Assembly (NCBI RefSeq): GCF_000420145.1
Contig: NZ_ATUJ01000001.1
Location: forward strand, 303,887 to 367,886
From: Paracoccus zeaxanthinifaciens ATCC 21588
Lineage (GTDB): Bacteria; Pseudomonadota; Alphaproteobacteria; Rhodobacterales; Rhodobacteraceae
Length of the DNA: 64,000 bases
Direction: 5' to 3'
The notes below the pieces were generated by a model, which worked only from the letters and a program-made list of their open reading frames with translations, had not been told where the DNA came from and ran no database searches. Positions 30,278-39,656 of this stretch are shown in pieces. The number at the start of each line of letters is the position of its first letter. Positions within the stretch are counted from its first letter, which is position 1. The position numbers and the translations under genes were made by a program.

Positions 30278-32073
30278 GGCGGACTGCCCGCGACCGACAG
30301 GACCTTCGCCACGATATGCGCGGCGTTCAGGCCCGAACGGTCGTACATCGCGTCGGGGGCGTCGTGATCGACGAAACTGTCCGGCAGCACCATCGAACGG
30401 AAGCGCAGCCCGTGATCGAAGGCGCCCGCCTCGGCCAGAAGCTGGGCGACATGGCTGCCGAAACCGCCCGTCGCGCCCTCTTCTATGGTGACAAGCGCGG
30501 CGTGATCGCGCGCCAACCGCAGGATCAGGTCGCGGTCGAGTGGCTTGGCAAAGCGCGCATCGACGACGGTCGGGGCGATGCCCTGCTCCATCAGCATCTC
30601 TCGTGCGGCCATCGCCTGCCTCAGCCGCGCGCCAAGGGACAGGATCGCGACCCCCGACCCTTCGGCGATCACGCGGCCCTTGCCGATGGGCAGGACCGCC
30701 CCCCGTTCCGGCAGGTCGATGCCCGTCCCTTCGCCCCGCGGAAAGCGGAAGGCGATCGGTCCGTCGTCATGCGCCGCGGCGGTCGCGACCATGTGCATCA
30801 GCTCGGCCTCGTCGGCGGCGGCCATGACAACGAAGCCCGGCAGGTTCGCAAGAAAGGCGATGTCGAAGGCGCCCGCATGGGTCGGCCCGTCCTGCCCGAC
30901 CAGCCCGGCACGGTCGATCGCGAAGCGCACCGGCAGCCCCTGGATCGCCACGTCATGCACGACCTGATCGTAGCCGCGCTGCAGGAAGGTCGAGTAGATC
31001 GTGCAGAAGGGCCGCATCCCCGCCGCCGCCAGACCGGCCGAGAAGGTCACGGCATGCTGCTCGGCGATACCGACATCGAAGCAGCGGTCGGCAAAGCGTT
31101 CCGCGAACTGTTTCAGGCCCGTTCCGTCGGGCATCGCGGCGGTGATGCCGACGATGCGATCGTCGCGTCCGGCCTCGTCGATCAGCGCGCGCGCGAAGAC
31201 TGAGGTATAGCTGGGCGCATTGCCGGTCGATTTGTCCTGACGGCCCGTCCGCAGGTCGAACTTGGCGGTCGCGTGACCGCGATCCGCCGCGGCCTCGGCC
31301 GGGGCATAGCCCTTGCCCTTCTTCGTGGCGACATGGATCAGCACCGGCCCGGTCGCCGTTTCACGGGCATGCCGCAGCGTCGCCAGCAGCGCGTCCATGT
31401 CATGCCCGTCGATCGGCCCGACATAGGACAGGCCCAGCTCCTCGAACATGGTCGGGCCGATGGGCGATCCGCCCTCCAGCCGCGACAGATAGGACGACAG
31501 CGCCCCGACCGGATGCGCGATGGACATGCCGTTGTCGTTCAGCACCACGAACAGCCGCCGGCCCAGATGGCCCGCGTTGTTCAGCGCTTCGAAGGCCATG
31601 CCCGCGCTCATGGCGCCATCGCCGATCACGGCGACCGCATCGCCCGGATCCCCGCCAAGTTCACGCGCCATCGCGAAGCCCAGCGCCGCCGAGATCGAGG
31701 TCGAGCTGTGCCCCGCACCGAACGGATCGAACGCGCTTTCCTGCCGCTTGGTGAACCCCGACAGCCCGCCGCCCATGCGCAGCGTGCGCATCCGGTCCCG
31801 CCTGCCCGTCAGGATCTTGTGGGGATAGCATTGATGCCCCACGTCCCAGACGATCTTGTCGCGCGGCGCCCGAAAGACGGCGTGCAGGGCGACCGTCAGT
31901 TCGACCACGCCCAGCCCCGCGCCCAGGTGACCGCCCGTGCGGCTGACGATGTCGATGGTCTCGGCCCGCAGCTCGTCCGCCAGCAGGCGCAGCTGCGCAT
32001 CGTCCAGCGATGCCAGGTCGGATGGCTGCTGGACGCGGTCCAGGATCGGGGTTGCGGGTCCGTCGGTCATCAT
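30268..32073 (-). CDS. dxs: 1-deoxy-D-xylulose-5-phosphate synthase
   Basis: Thiamine-diphosphate transketolase making DXP from pyruvate and glyceraldehyde 3-phosphate, first step of the MEP isoprenoid pathway. 601 residues, a little short for the family (about 620-640). [18 protein letters not shown] at 151 is the ThDP-Mg motif; [16 protein letters not shown] is the second-domain signature. The double ATG at 32073 follows AAGGGGC. It forms xseB-ispA-dxs with the genes upstream, a common alphaproteobacterial isoprenoid cluster. Confidence 0.96.
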   Translation of the reverse strand: MMTDGPATPILDRVQQPSDLASLDDAQLRLLADELRAETIDIVSRTGGHLGAGLGVVELTVALHAVFRAPRDKIVWDVGHQCYPHKILTGRRDRMRTLRMGGGLSGFTKRQESAFDPFGAGHSSTSISAALGFAMARELGGDPGDAVAVIGDGAMSAGMAFEALNNAGHLGRRLFVVLNDNGMSIAHPVGALSSYLSRLEGGSPIGPTMFEELGLSYVGPIDGHDMDALLATLRHARETATGPVLIHVATKKGKGYAPAEAAADRGHATAKFDLRTGRQDKSTGNAPSYTSVFARALIDEAGRDDRIVGITAAMPDGTGLKQFAERFADRCFDVGIAEQHAVTFSAGLAAAGMRPFCTIYSTFLQRGYDQVVHDVAIQGLPVRFAIDRAGLVGQDGPTHAGAFDIAFLANLPGFVVMAAADEAELMHMVATAAAHDDGPIAFRFPRGEGTGIDLPERGAVLPIGKGRVIAEGSGVAILSLGARLRQAMAAREMLMEQGIAPTVVDARFAKPLDRDLILRLARDHAALVTIEEGATGGFGSHVAQLLAEAGAFDHGLRFRSMVLPDSFVDHDAPDAMYDRSGLNAAHIVAKVLSVAGSPPQP

Positions 32074-32099
32074 CTTGCCCCTTGGCGGGAAGGCGGCGA

Positions 32100-32963
32100 T
32101 CAGCTGTCGCGTTCGATCACGAAGCGCGCCAGGTCCCGAAGGTTCCCCGCAGCATCGCCGTAACCCGCCAGCGCGTCCTGCCCCGCATCGGCCAGGCGAC
32201 GCGCCTCGGACCGCGCCCCCTCGAGGCCCAGCAGCGAGACGAAGGTCGCCTTGTTGGCATCCGCATCCTTGCCGACGCGCTTGCCGGTCGCGGCCTCGCA
32301 GCCCTCGACGTCCAGGATGTCGTCCGCGATCTGGAAGGCCAGCCCGACGGCCTGCGCATAATCGTCCAGCGCGGCAGGGTCCGCCCCCGCCATCAGCGGC
32401 CCGGCGGTCGCGGCAAAGCGGATCAGCGCGCCGGTCTTGCCACCCTGCAGGCGGATGATCGCGTCCAGATCCAGCGGCACGCCCGAGGTCTCGGCCGCGA
32501 TGTCCAGCGCCTGGCCCCAGACCATGCCCGCAGCCCCCGATGCCTGCGCCAGCGAACCGACCAGCCGCATCCGCGCCGCATCGTCGCCCACGCGCGGATC
32601 GGCCAGCAGCTGGAAGGCCAGCGTCTGCAGCGCATCGCCCGCAAGGATCGCGGTCGCCTCGGTCCATTTGACGTGGACGGTGGGCTGACCGCGCCGCAGG
32701 TCGTCGTCATCCATCGCGGGCAGGTCGTCATGGACCAAGCTGTAGGCGTGCAGCGCCTCGACCGCGGCGGCGACGGGCAGCGATGCGTCGTCGTCCAGCC
32801 CGTGCAGGCGCGCCGACTCCATCACCAGGAACGCGCGCAGCCGCTTGCCGCCCTGCACGGCATAGCGCATCGCATCCGACAGATCGCCCGCGGGCAGCGC
32901 GTCGATGGCGGCGTTCAGCTCGGCCTCGACCAGGGGCCGGATCTCGGCCAGGCGGGCCTGCAT
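32100..32963 (-). CDS. ispA: Polyprenyl synthetase (farnesyl/geranylgeranyl diphosphate synthase)
   Basis: Condenses IPP with allylic diphosphates. 287 residues. [10 protein letters not shown] near 38, first aspartate-rich motif [11 protein letters not shown] from residue 78, second motif DDILD near 219 preceded by FQIA. Size and neighbours (xseB, dxs) point to farnesyl diphosphate synthase, though product length cannot be fixed by eye. TGATG overlap with xseB. Confidence 0.93.
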   Translation of the reverse strand: MQARLAEIRPLVEAELNAAIDALPAGDLSDAMRYAVQGGKRLRAFLVMESARLHGLDDDASLPVAAAVEALHAYSLVHDDLPAMDDDDLRRGQPTVHVKWTEATAILAGDALQTLAFQLLADPRVGDDAARMRLVGSLAQASGAAGMVWGQALDIAAETSGVPLDLDAIIRLQGGKTGALIRFAATAGPLMAGADPAALDDYAQAVGLAFQIADDILDVEGCEAATGKRVGKDADANKATFVSLLGLEGARSEARRLADAGQDALAGYGDAAGNLRDLARFVIERDS

Positions 32964-33199
32964 CACAGGCCCTCGGCGGGCTCGGTTCCGGACGGCTGCC
33001 CGTTCGCGGCCAGGGTGATCTTCTCGACCCGCTCCTCGGCCTCGCGCAGGCGGGTTTCGCAATGGGCGCGCAGCGCCGCCCCGCGTTCATAGAGCGCGAT
33101 GGAGTCCTCGAGCGTCGCCTCGCCGGTTTCCAGCTTGCCGACGGTCGCCTCCAGCTCGCGCATGGCTTCCTCGAACGAGAGGGTCTGGATATCGCTCAT
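32963..33199 (-). CDS. xseB: Exodeoxyribonuclease VII small subunit
   Basis: 78 residues, helical, with the family core LSFEEAMRELEATVGKLE and LEDSIALYERGAALRAHC. Partner of XseA in degrading single-stranded DNA; xseA is not in the window. First gene of xseB-ispA-dxs. Confidence 0.95.
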   Translation of the reverse strand: MSDIQTLSFEEAMRELEATVGKLETGEATLEDSIALYERGAALRAHCETRLREAEERVEKITLAANGQPSGTEPAEGL

Positions 33200-33234
33200 G
33201 GGGCCTCCTGCTGCCTGTTCGGGCCAACATAGAC

Positions 33235-33253
33235 GGCATCCCGACCGGATGCC
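33235..33253 (-). terminator. Hairpin between xseB and mtaB, weak terminator candidate
   Basis: Perfect 7-bp stem GGCATCC / GGATGCC with a 5-base loop, in the 65-bp gap between two minus-strand genes. No U tract follows in either direction, so it could be an RNA-processing or pausing element instead. Confidence 0.3.
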
Positions 33254-33264
33254 ATGGGGCTGCG

Positions 33265-34518
33265 TCAGACCGTCAGCCGCGTGCCGTCATGGCCCGCGAT
33301 CGTCAGGTCCATGATCGTGCCCTCGGGCTGGTCGGTGTCGAAGGCCACTTCGGTGAACTGCTCGGTGCGTCCGATGCGCGGGCCTTCGGTCAACACGCGA
33401 TGCGTCCGCCCGACCTGCGCGTCCAGATGGCGGCGCAGTGCGGCATCGCCCGCCTCGCGCAGGCGCGCGGCCCGGTCGCGGATCGCGGGGCCCTTGACCG
33501 CCGGCATCCGCGCGGCAGGCGTGCCCTTGCGCGCGGAATAGGGGAAGACATGCAGGAAGGTCAGGTCGCAATCGGCGACCAGCTTCAGGCTGTTCTGGAA
33601 CATTTCTTCAGTCTCGGTCGGGAAACCGGCGATGATGTCGGCCCCGAAGACGATGTCGGGGCGCAGGCGGCGGGCCTCCTCGCAGAAGGCGATGGCGTCG
33701 TCGCGCAGATGGCGGCGCTTCATGCGCTTCAGGATCATGTCGTCGCCCGCCTGCAGCGACAGATGCAGATGCGGCATCAGGCGCGGTTCGGTGGCGATGG
33801 CAAGCATCAGGTTCTCGTCGGCCTCGATGGAATCGATGCTGCTGATGCGCAGGCGCGGCAGATCGGGGACAAGGCGCAGAATGCGCATGACCAGATCGCC
33901 CAGACGTGGGGTGCCGGGCAGATCCGCGCCCCAGCTGGTCAGGTCCACGCCGGTCAGCACGACCTCGTTGAAGCCGCGCCCGACAAGGCGCTTGATCTGT
34001 TCGACCACGACGCCCGCGGGCACGCTGCGCGAATTGCCGCGGCCATAGGGGATGATGCAGAAGGTGCAGCGGTGGTCGCAGCCGTTCTGGACCTGCACAT
34101 AGGCGCGATGCCGGCCGAAGCCGTCGATCAGGTGCCCCGCCGTCTCCTTGACCGACATGATGTCGTCGACGCGGACCTTTTCCGTCTCGCCGATCAGGTC
34201 GGGGGCGCGCAGCTGGGTCCAGGTCTCGGGCTGCATCTTCTCGTGGTTGCCGATGACGCGCGTGACCTCGGGCATGGCGGCGAAGGTCTCGGGTTCGGTC
34301 TGGGCCGCGCAGCCGGTCACGATGACCGGCGCGCCGGGGTTTTCACGCGACAGGCGGCGGATTTCCTGACGCGCCTTGCGCACGGCCTCGGCAGTGACGG
34401 CGCAGGTGTTCACGACCACGGCGCCCGACAGGCCCGCGGCATCGGCCATCTCGCGCATGGCCTCGGTCTCGTAGGCGTTCAGGCGGCAGCCGAGGGTCGA
34501 AAAGACGGGTGCGCTCAT
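33265..34518 (-). CDS. mtaB: tRNA N6-threonylcarbamoyladenosine(37) methylthiotransferase
   Basis: Radical SAM methylthiotransferase that makes ms2t6A37 in ANN-decoding tRNAs. 417 residues: UPF0004 domain with TLGCRLNAYE (Cys11), NTCAVT (Cys39) and VTGCAAQ (Cys70), then the SAM cluster CDHRCTFC (Cys147, Cys151, Cys154) and a C-terminal TRAM region. The LGCRLN signature separates MtaB from MiaB/RimO. ATG at 34518 overlaps the dapF stop. Confidence 0.94.
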   Translation of the reverse strand: MSAPVFSTLGCRLNAYETEAMREMADAAGLSGAVVVNTCAVTAEAVRKARQEIRRLSRENPGAPVIVTGCAAQTEPETFAAMPEVTRVIGNHEKMQPETWTQLRAPDLIGETEKVRVDDIMSVKETAGHLIDGFGRHRAYVQVQNGCDHRCTFCIIPYGRGNSRSVPAGVVVEQIKRLVGRGFNEVVLTGVDLTSWGADLPGTPRLGDLVMRILRLVPDLPRLRISSIDSIEADENLMLAIATEPRLMPHLHLSLQAGDDMILKRMKRRHLRDDAIAFCEEARRLRPDIVFGADIIAGFPTETEEMFQNSLKLVADCDLTFLHVFPYSARKGTPAARMPAVKGPAIRDRAARLREAGDAALRRHLDAQVGRTHRVLTEGPRIGRTEQFTEVAFDTDQPEGTIMDLTIAGHDGTRLTV

Positions 34519-35345
34519 GCCGACCACCAATCCGCGGTGAAGGTTCCGGAAAAGACATGCGCGGTCGGACCTTCCATCCAGACCCCGTCGTCGCGCCAGT
34601 CGATATGCAGCACGCCGCCCGGCACGTTCACCTTGACGCGCCGACCCGTCAGCCCGCGCCGCGCCGCGGCCACCGCTGCCGCGCAGGAACAGGACCCCGA
34701 GGCCAGCGTCGGCCCAGTGCCGCGTTCCCAGATTCGCAGGGTGATCTCGTTGCGGGACAGGACCTGCACGACCTCGACATTGGTACGTTCGGGGTACAGC
34801 GGGTGATGTTCCATCCGCGGACCGAACTCGGCCAGATCGACCGAGGCCGCGTCATCCACGAAGAAGGTGACATGCGGATTGCCCATGCCGGTCGCAACCG
34901 GATCGCCCTCGATCGGCAGATGGTCGATATCGACATCGTGGGCCAGGGGGATCGCGCGCCAGTCCAGCACCGGATGCCCCATGTTCACGCGGGTCAGCCC
35001 GTTCCCGGCATCCTCGGCGGTCAGGACGGCGTGGTCGGTGCGCAGGCGCAGGTCGGACCGGCCGGTCTGGTCCAGCAGGTGCCGCGCGATACAGCGCGTC
35101 GCGTTCCCGCAGGCGCCGCTGCGGGACCCGTCGGCGTTCCAGAAGACCAGCCGCGCGTCGGATCCGTCGTCGTCATGAATCGTCGCCAGCTGGTCGAAGC
35201 CCACCCCCATATGGCGGTCCGCGATGCGCGCAACGTGACCGGGCGACAGGGCCAGGGCCGAGCCGCGCAGATCGATCACCACGAAATCATTGCCAAGCCC
35301 ATGCATCTTCATGAAGGGCAGCGGGGGGGTCATGTCAGCTGTCAT
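34515..35345 (-). CDS. dapF: Diaminopimelate epimerase
   Basis: Cofactor-free racemase converting LL- to meso-diaminopimelate for lysine and peptidoglycan. About 276 residues. FMKMHGLGNDFVVID near the start, first catalytic cysteine Cys79 in GACGNATRC, second in ASGSCSCAA. In-frame ATGs at 35354, 35345 and 35333 have no clear ribosome site; 35345 is a compromise. Overlaps mtaB by 4 bp. Confidence 0.93.
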   Translation of the reverse strand: MTADMTPPLPFMKMHGLGNDFVVIDLRGSALALSPGHVARIADRHMGVGFDQLATIHDDDGSDARLVFWNADGSRSGACGNATRCIARHLLDQTGRSDLRLRTDHAVLTAEDAGNGLTRVNMGHPVLDWRAIPLAHDVDIDHLPIEGDPVATGMGNPHVTFFVDDAASVDLAEFGPRMEHHPLYPERTNVEVVQVLSRNEITLRIWERGTGPTLASGSCSCAAAVAAARRGLTGRRVKVNVPGGVLHIDWRDDGVWMEGPTAHVFSGTFTADWWSA

Positions 35346-35398
35346 GGCCGGCATATAAGGCCGTTGAAAAGAATTTGCCAGACATGTCGATTTTGCGG

Positions 35399-35427
35399 TT
35401 GACGCCCCCGGCCCCCGACCGTAGATA
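35399..35427 (+). promoter_or_regulatory. Sigma-70 promoter of the first tRNA-Lys gene
   Basis: TTGACG (35399-35404), 17-bp spacer, TAGATA (35422-35427), ending 14 bp before the tRNA. The same arrangement recurs exactly 188 bp downstream at the second copy. Confidence 0.75.
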
Positions 35428-35441
35428 GCCCCCCGTGCGAT

Positions 35442-35517
35442 GGGCCCATAGCTCAGTTGGTAGAGCAACTGACTTTTAATCAGTGGGTCACAGGTTCGAA
35501 TCCTGTTGGGCTCACCA
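35442..35517 (+). tRNA. tRNA-Lys (anticodon TTT), copy 1
   Basis: 76 nt including an encoded CCA. Acceptor GGGCCCA pairs with TGGGCTC; anticodon stem ACTGA/TCAGT encloses the loop CTTTTAA; T arm CAGGTTCGAATCCTG. Reads AAA and AAG by wobble. Confidence 0.97.
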
Positions 35518-35552
35518 CTGAACTTTCTCATGAAAATTCAACGACGATTGGC

Positions 35553-35580
35553 ACCGCCCACGGGGCGGTTTCCTGCGTTT
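35553..35580 (+). terminator. Terminator between the two tRNA-Lys genes
   Basis: Stem ACCGCCC (35553-35559) and GGGCGGT (35563-35569), loop ACG, followed by TTCCTGCGTTT. Located 36 bp after the first tRNA, it would make the two tRNAs separate transcripts. Confidence 0.6.
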
Positions 35581-35586
35581 ATCGCC

Positions 35587-35615
35587 TTGACCTTGGCCGC
35601 GACCGATCCTAGATA
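35587..35615 (+). promoter_or_regulatory. Sigma-70 promoter of the second tRNA-Lys gene
   Basis: TTGACC (35587-35592), 17-bp spacer, TAGATA (35610-35615), ending 14 bp before the tRNA, matching the first copy in geometry. Confidence 0.75.
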
Positions 35616-35629
35616 GCCCCCCGTGCGAT

Positions 35630-35705
35630 GGGCCCGTAGCTCAGTTGGTAGAGCAACTGACTTTTAATCAGTGGGTCACAGGTTCGAATCCTGTCGGGCT
35701 CACCA
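35630..35705 (+). tRNA. tRNA-Lys (anticodon TTT), copy 2
   Basis: 76 nt with encoded CCA. It differs from copy 1 by a compensated change at the base of the acceptor stem: G7-C66 in place of A7-U66. The rest of the sequence is the same. Confidence 0.97.
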
Positions 35706-35839
35706 CTGAACCTTCCGGAATCACAAGCGATGCGTGCCCTTCCGCAGGGGCGTTCACCTTGATCTTCCGCAAGTTTCGAAACCCCCTGCCCCCCTGCACG
35801 TTCGCCCCGGAACAGGATGCGCGACGCGAAGGGGGCGGA

Positions 35840-36445
35840 ATGCCGGATTGGATCAGCGACAATATCAGCGCCATCCAGGCCGGGGCGGCGCTTCTCAGCG
35901 CGCTCGTCTGGATCTTCTATCTTCAGATCATCGTGTCCGGCCTTCGCCGCCAGCGCCGCAGCGAGATCCTGATCACGCTGGCGGGACGGATGGATCTGTC
36001 GGCCTGCATGCTGATCAGCAACTTGGGGTTCGAGCCGATCTATGTCCTCGACATCCTCGTGCGCAGCCTGGGCGACAACGACGAGGCCGTGGTTTCGGTC
36101 GTGGATCGCGTCGACCCCGATGCGGACGATCAGGAAACGCTGCAGTCGCCCCTGACGACCGGCGAACATGTCAAGGCTGGGCGGCTGGACGAGATGCTGC
36201 GTCGCGCATCCTGGTGGGCCGAGCTGAACAGCCATCCCGACAAGCTGCAGCGGATCGAGGTGACGGTCGCCGCCGTCACCGCAGCGACCAGCAGCATCGT
36301 CGCCGCCCGCCGCGTGTTCTTCGTCAGCTGCAAGGACGGCAAGGTTCGCATCAGGCCCGACGGGCTCTATGCCGAACAGATCCGCAGCAGACGCGGGCGG
36401 CGGCGGATCGAGAAGCAGCTGGAGGGCATGCTGGACGACCGCTAG
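35840..36445 (+). CDS. Membrane-anchored protein of unknown function
   Basis: 201 residues from ATG 35840 (GGGGGCGG upstream): one N-terminal membrane helix (about residues 12-33), a basic RRQRRSE stop-transfer, then a soluble alpha/beta cytoplasmic domain with a highly basic RSRRGRRR patch near the C-terminus. No family recognised. The frame is open further upstream, but that part crosses the tRNA. Its stop overlaps the convergent gene by 4 bp. Confidence 0.7.
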   Translation: MPDWISDNISAIQAGAALLSALVWIFYLQIIVSGLRRQRRSEILITLAGRMDLSACMLISNLGFEPIYVLDILVRSLGDNDEAVVSVVDRVDPDADDQETLQSPLTTGEHVKAGRLDEMLRRASWWAELNSHPDKLQRIEVTVAAVTAATSSIVAARRVFFVSCKDGKVRIRPDGLYAEQIRSRRGRRRIEKQLEGMLDDR

Positions 36446-37344
36446 CGATAGTCGAGATCCGCGACCAGCGGATAGTGGTCCGACGGCCAGACCCCGCCCG
36501 GCGCCTCTCGCAGCAGGACGGGACGCGCGGCATAATCCATCCCCGGCGCAAGCAGCACATGATCGATGGCCGGAAAGAGGTTGATCCCCCGGTTCAGGTG
36601 ATAGCTGGCCCCGGCGGCGGGCCACAGCGCAAGCCCGGCCTCCTGCAGCTTGGTCGCGGTCTTGCTGCCGCGGATGGCGTTCAGGTCGCCGATCACCACC
36701 AGGCGGTCGCCCGCAGCGATCCATGGCGCGATCCGCTCAGCCACCAGATCGGCCGAGCGCAGCCGGTTTTCCCCGCTGCTGTAATCGAAATGCACGTTCA
36801 GCACGCGCAGCCGCCGCCCGTCGCGATCCTGCAGCAGCGCCCATGACGCGAATGCGGGCCAGTTGCCGTCGAAGCTACGGGAATAGATGACGTCGGGCGT
36901 CTCCGAGAAGAAGAACCAGCCCTGATCGATCAGCCGGAACCTGTCGCGGCGATAGAAGATCGGCTGGGTCGAGGGGAATTCGCGCCAGTCCCCCGTCGCC
37001 GCGGCCGCATAGGCGGGCAGCTGCTCCAGCAGGTAATCGCGCGCCAGGTTGACCGAGCCATCGCCGCGACGAAAGCTCTCCATTTCTTGGAAGGCGACGA
37101 TATCCGCGTTGATCGTCCCCAGCTGCGCCGCCATGGCCCCCTTGCGGCGATCCCATCCCGCGACCGACCACGGCCCGTCCTCGCGGTCCAGGACGATGTA
37201 ATGCGTGTTGAGGCTTGCGATGCGCAGCTGCCCCTGTCGCGGCACCGAAGCCTCGACCCCGCGCGAATGCCAGAGATGCGAACCGCCGAGAAGGACGATG
37301 CCCGCGATCAGGATCCCGAGCAGCAAGGAGGTAAGTTTTCGCAT
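36442..37344 (-). CDS. Endonuclease/exonuclease/phosphatase family protein, membrane-anchored
   Basis: 300 residues with an N-terminal signal/anchor helix (about 4-23). The EEP catalytic pattern is complete: SLNTHY (Asn), FQEME (metal Glu), NVHFDY, GDLNA (Asp/Asn) and the terminal SDHYPLVADL (Asp-His). Likely a periplasmic metal-dependent phosphodiesterase or nuclease. An alternative ATG at 37359 adds five residues. Confidence 0.82.
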   Translation of the reverse strand: MRKLTSLLLGILIAGIVLLGGSHLWHSRGVEASVPRQGQLRIASLNTHYIVLDREDGPWSVAGWDRRKGAMAAQLGTINADIVAFQEMESFRRGDGSVNLARDYLLEQLPAYAAAATGDWREFPSTQPIFYRRDRFRLIDQGWFFFSETPDVIYSRSFDGNWPAFASWALLQDRDGRRLRVLNVHFDYSSGENRLRSADLVAERIAPWIAAGDRLVVIGDLNAIRGSKTATKLQEAGLALWPAAGASYHLNRGINLFPAIDHVLLAPGMDYAARPVLLREAPGGVWPSDHYPLVADLDYR

Positions 37345-37447
37345 GACCGCCCGTATCATTCCGCACCGACGACGGGCCGACCGCAAGGTCGCCCGCCGAA
37401 CAGAATAATGGGAAGCGACCGGCGCCGGTTCAAGCTGGCAGCGCGGC

Positions 37448-38908
37448 TCAGCCTTGCAGCAGGATCAGCATCACTCCTGCAATTGCGCCCGTGCCCAGGA
37501 TCGAAAGGGCCTGCAGGTTGCGGGTCCGGTTGGCGGCCAGCTGCGCCGCGGTCGGACGGAATCGCGACACGGCAATCGGCGCGACGCCAAGCGCGCGCTC
37601 GACCTGACGAGAGGTCCGCATCACCGGGTTCGCCATTTCCAGCGCGAAGCCGGCCATCAGGGCCATGAAGATGCTGACCGCCAGACCAAGCGCAGCCGTC
37701 CGCTTGCGACCCGAACTGATCGGCAGTTCCGGGGCGGCCGCGCGCTCCAGCACGATCATGCGTTCTCCGTGGTCGTTGGCGATCAGCTGTGCGTCCAGTT
37801 GCGCGGCGTTCAGCCGCTCGGCCACTGCCTGCCGCTGCGCGCTGAGCAGCTCGCGGCGGCGGTCGAATTCCTCGAGCTGGGCGGCGACCTGCGGCATGGC
37901 CGCGATGGCGGTGTCGATCTCGACCAGCCTGCGGTCGATATCCGTCCCCTCACCCTGCAATGCGGCCTCCTGCTCGTCGATCAGCCTGATCTGTTGCAGA
38001 ACACCGGGAGAGGTCGTTTCATACTGACCGGCACGCAGCTCCTCGATGGCCGTGGACAGGCGGCGGACCTCGGGGTGATCGTCGGGCAGGCTGCGCCGCG
38101 CCTGCGCCAGATCGACCTCCAGCTTGCGCAGCTGCTGAAGAACGGTCGTGCCCTCGTTCTCGGTATCGTCGGCGACCTGCAGGGCCAGCCGTTCGCGTTC
38201 CAGCGATTGCCGGCTGCGCGCAAGCGTCACGCGCTGATCCTGCAGCCGTGCACGTTCCGTCGCGAGAAGTTCGATGTTGCTGGGCAGCGAATCCGTGTTC
38301 TGGTCGCGGAAACGCTCGGCCGCGCCTTCCGAGGCGGCAATGCTTGCGTCCATTCGGTCGCCCTCGTCCTGCAGGGCCTCGATCAGGTCCTGCAGGCGGG
38401 CCGCCCGCGTCTCGCGGTCACCCTCGAGGATCTGGCTGGCCATATCGTTGGCCAGATCCGCGGCAGTAGAAGGTTGGTCGGCCTGCACCGTCAGGATGAG
38501 GGCCGAGATACCGGACATGCCCCCCGGCGCGCCGGGCATCGAGGGGACGAAATCGACGCTGACGCTTTCGCGGAACAGGCCGATCTTCTCGTTCGTGGGC
38601 ATGCCCTCCGCCCCGTCGAACATCTCGAAGCGGTCGATCATGTCCAGCACGTTGCTGCGAGACATCAGGCGCTGCTCGATCAGCCGCAACCGACCCGCGG
38701 TTTCCGAAACGGCCGCCGCACTGCCGGCAGCGGCGCCGTTGATCATCGACGGCTCGAGCTGGATGACGGTGATCGCCTCGTAGCTGTGAGGCTGCGACAG
38801 CGCCTGATAGAGAGAGGCCAGCACGCCGACCACGAAGACTGCCGCGATGACCGGGCCGCGCCGCAACAGCATGCTGACAAGTTCCTGAATGCCGACGATG
38901 GGACCCAT
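37448..38908 (-). CDS. Wzz/GumC-type polysaccharide chain-length determinant
   Basis: 486 residues: membrane helix at about 18-38, periplasmic Wzz domain, long coiled coils (about 170-400) with the GNVR-like stretch near 285, second membrane helix at about 405-425, and a further hydrophobic C-terminal end. This is the PCP co-polymerase layout without a fused kinase. The ATG at 38908 (GGAG 7 bases before) is preferred to the overlapping GTG at 38911. TGATG junction with the ATPase-like gene upstream, so the two act together in controlling polymer length and export. Confidence 0.85.
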   Translation of the reverse strand: MGPIVGIQELVSMLLRRGPVIAAVFVVGVLASLYQALSQPHSYEAITVIQLEPSMINGAAAGSAAAVSETAGRLRLIEQRLMSRSNVLDMIDRFEMFDGAEGMPTNEKIGLFRESVSVDFVPSMPGAPGGMSGISALILTVQADQPSTAADLANDMASQILEGDRETRAARLQDLIEALQDEGDRMDASIAASEGAAERFRDQNTDSLPSNIELLATERARLQDQRVTLARSRQSLERERLALQVADDTENEGTTVLQQLRKLEVDLAQARRSLPDDHPEVRRLSTAIEELRAGQYETTSPGVLQQIRLIDEQEAALQGEGTDIDRRLVEIDTAIAAMPQVAAQLEEFDRRRELLSAQRQAVAERLNAAQLDAQLIANDHGERMIVLERAAAPELPISSGRKRTAALGLAVSIFMALMAGFALEMANPVMRTSRQVERALGVAPIAVSRFRPTAAQLAANRTRNLQALSILGTGAIAGVMLILLQG

Positions 38909-39597
38909 CACGCTTCTCCATCATGCAGGAACAGGCCCAGAAGCGGGCAGATGTCGTTGATGCGCGTCTCGCATTTGCGGATCTCGGGCGCGACGTCGGA
39001 ACGGCCGTCCACGGCCAGGACGACCGATTGCGCCATGTCCATGGCCGCAAGGCCCGCATCGCCATCCAGCAGCGGCGGCAGATGCAGCAGCGTGATGTCG
39101 GGCAGCAGCAGTTCGACCTGCTGGCTCAGCCGGGTGCGGAACCCCTCTCGCATCAGGGTGGTCGCGGCATGTTCAACCGGCGCGGGAACAGTCAGCAGCG
39201 CAAGGTTTTCCCGCAGCTTCCAACCGTCCAGTCCTTCGGGATCATTCGCCCGCGCATCATGGCCCAGCATCCCCAGGATGGGTTGCCTTGCAATGTCCAG
39301 ATCAATCAGGATGACCCGGCAATCCGCCCGCCTCGCCTCCGAGAAGGCGAGGTTCAGCGCGGTCTGAGGACCGGCCGCCCCGGCATGCGCCTGCGTGATC
39401 CCCATGCGCGTCCAGCCGCGCGGCGCGGCAGCGGTCTGCATGCGAGTCCGCAGAAGGTCGTATCCTTCGGCAAGGGCATGGTTCGGTCCGTCGGCGATGG
39501 GGCTCCGAAGCACCTCGTCCTCGGGCAGCGGCAAGGTCTTGAGTTTTCCCCAGCTCGACGGTGCACGCACCACCTGCCAACTATCGCCACCGTCCAT
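38908..39597 (-). CDS. BY-kinase/CpsD-like ATPase with a destroyed P-loop
   Basis: 229 residues resembling the cytoplasmic ATPase partner of Wzz proteins: an EGYDLLRTRM helix near 45-52, a Rossmann-like core with Walker A' strand VILIDLDIARQP (95-106) and a later VVLAVDGRSD strand. The Walker A loop is broken: at about 69-80 the sequence is QAHAGAAGPQTA, with Gly76-Pro77 where the Lys-Thr of GKT is expected. There is no C-terminal tyrosine cluster. Probably a pseudo-ATPase that still docks on the Wzz partner; loss of function is the alternative, but the intact frame argues for use. Confidence 0.75.
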   Translation of the reverse strand: MDGGDSWQVVRAPSSWGKLKTLPLPEDEVLRSPIADGPNHALAEGYDLLRTRMQTAAAPRGWTRMGITQAHAGAAGPQTALNLAFSEARRADCRVILIDLDIARQPILGMLGHDARANDPEGLDGWKLRENLALLTVPAPVEHAATTLMREGFRTRLSQQVELLLPDITLLHLPPLLDGDAGLAAMDMAQSVVLAVDGRSDVAPEIRKCETRINDICPLLGLFLHDGEA

Positions 39598-39656
39598 CGT
39601 GAAAACCGCTCCAAATTACAAATGACACGCTTATAGCACAGCGATAAAACACCAGC

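Larger units (their letters stand above)
35422..35712 (+). repeat. Tandem duplication of a tRNA-Lys transcription unit (period 188 bp)
   Basis: The segment from the -10 element through the tRNA and a short 3' flank (about 35422-35524) recurs at 35610-35712. The 5' flank tagatagccccccgtgcgat is identical in both copies. The region between copies has diverged apart from the promoter. Confidence 0.85.

Noticed and set aside
35442..35705. tRNA-Lys genes as attachment site of an integrated element
   Set aside because: No integrase, no phage or plasmid genes and no partial tRNA repeat at a distance; the duplicate is a complete, promoter-bearing tandem gene.
37345..37447. Palindrome ACCGGCGCCGGT as a terminator after the Wzz-like gene
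   Set aside because: No T tract follows and similar GC palindromes are expected by chance at this base composition.
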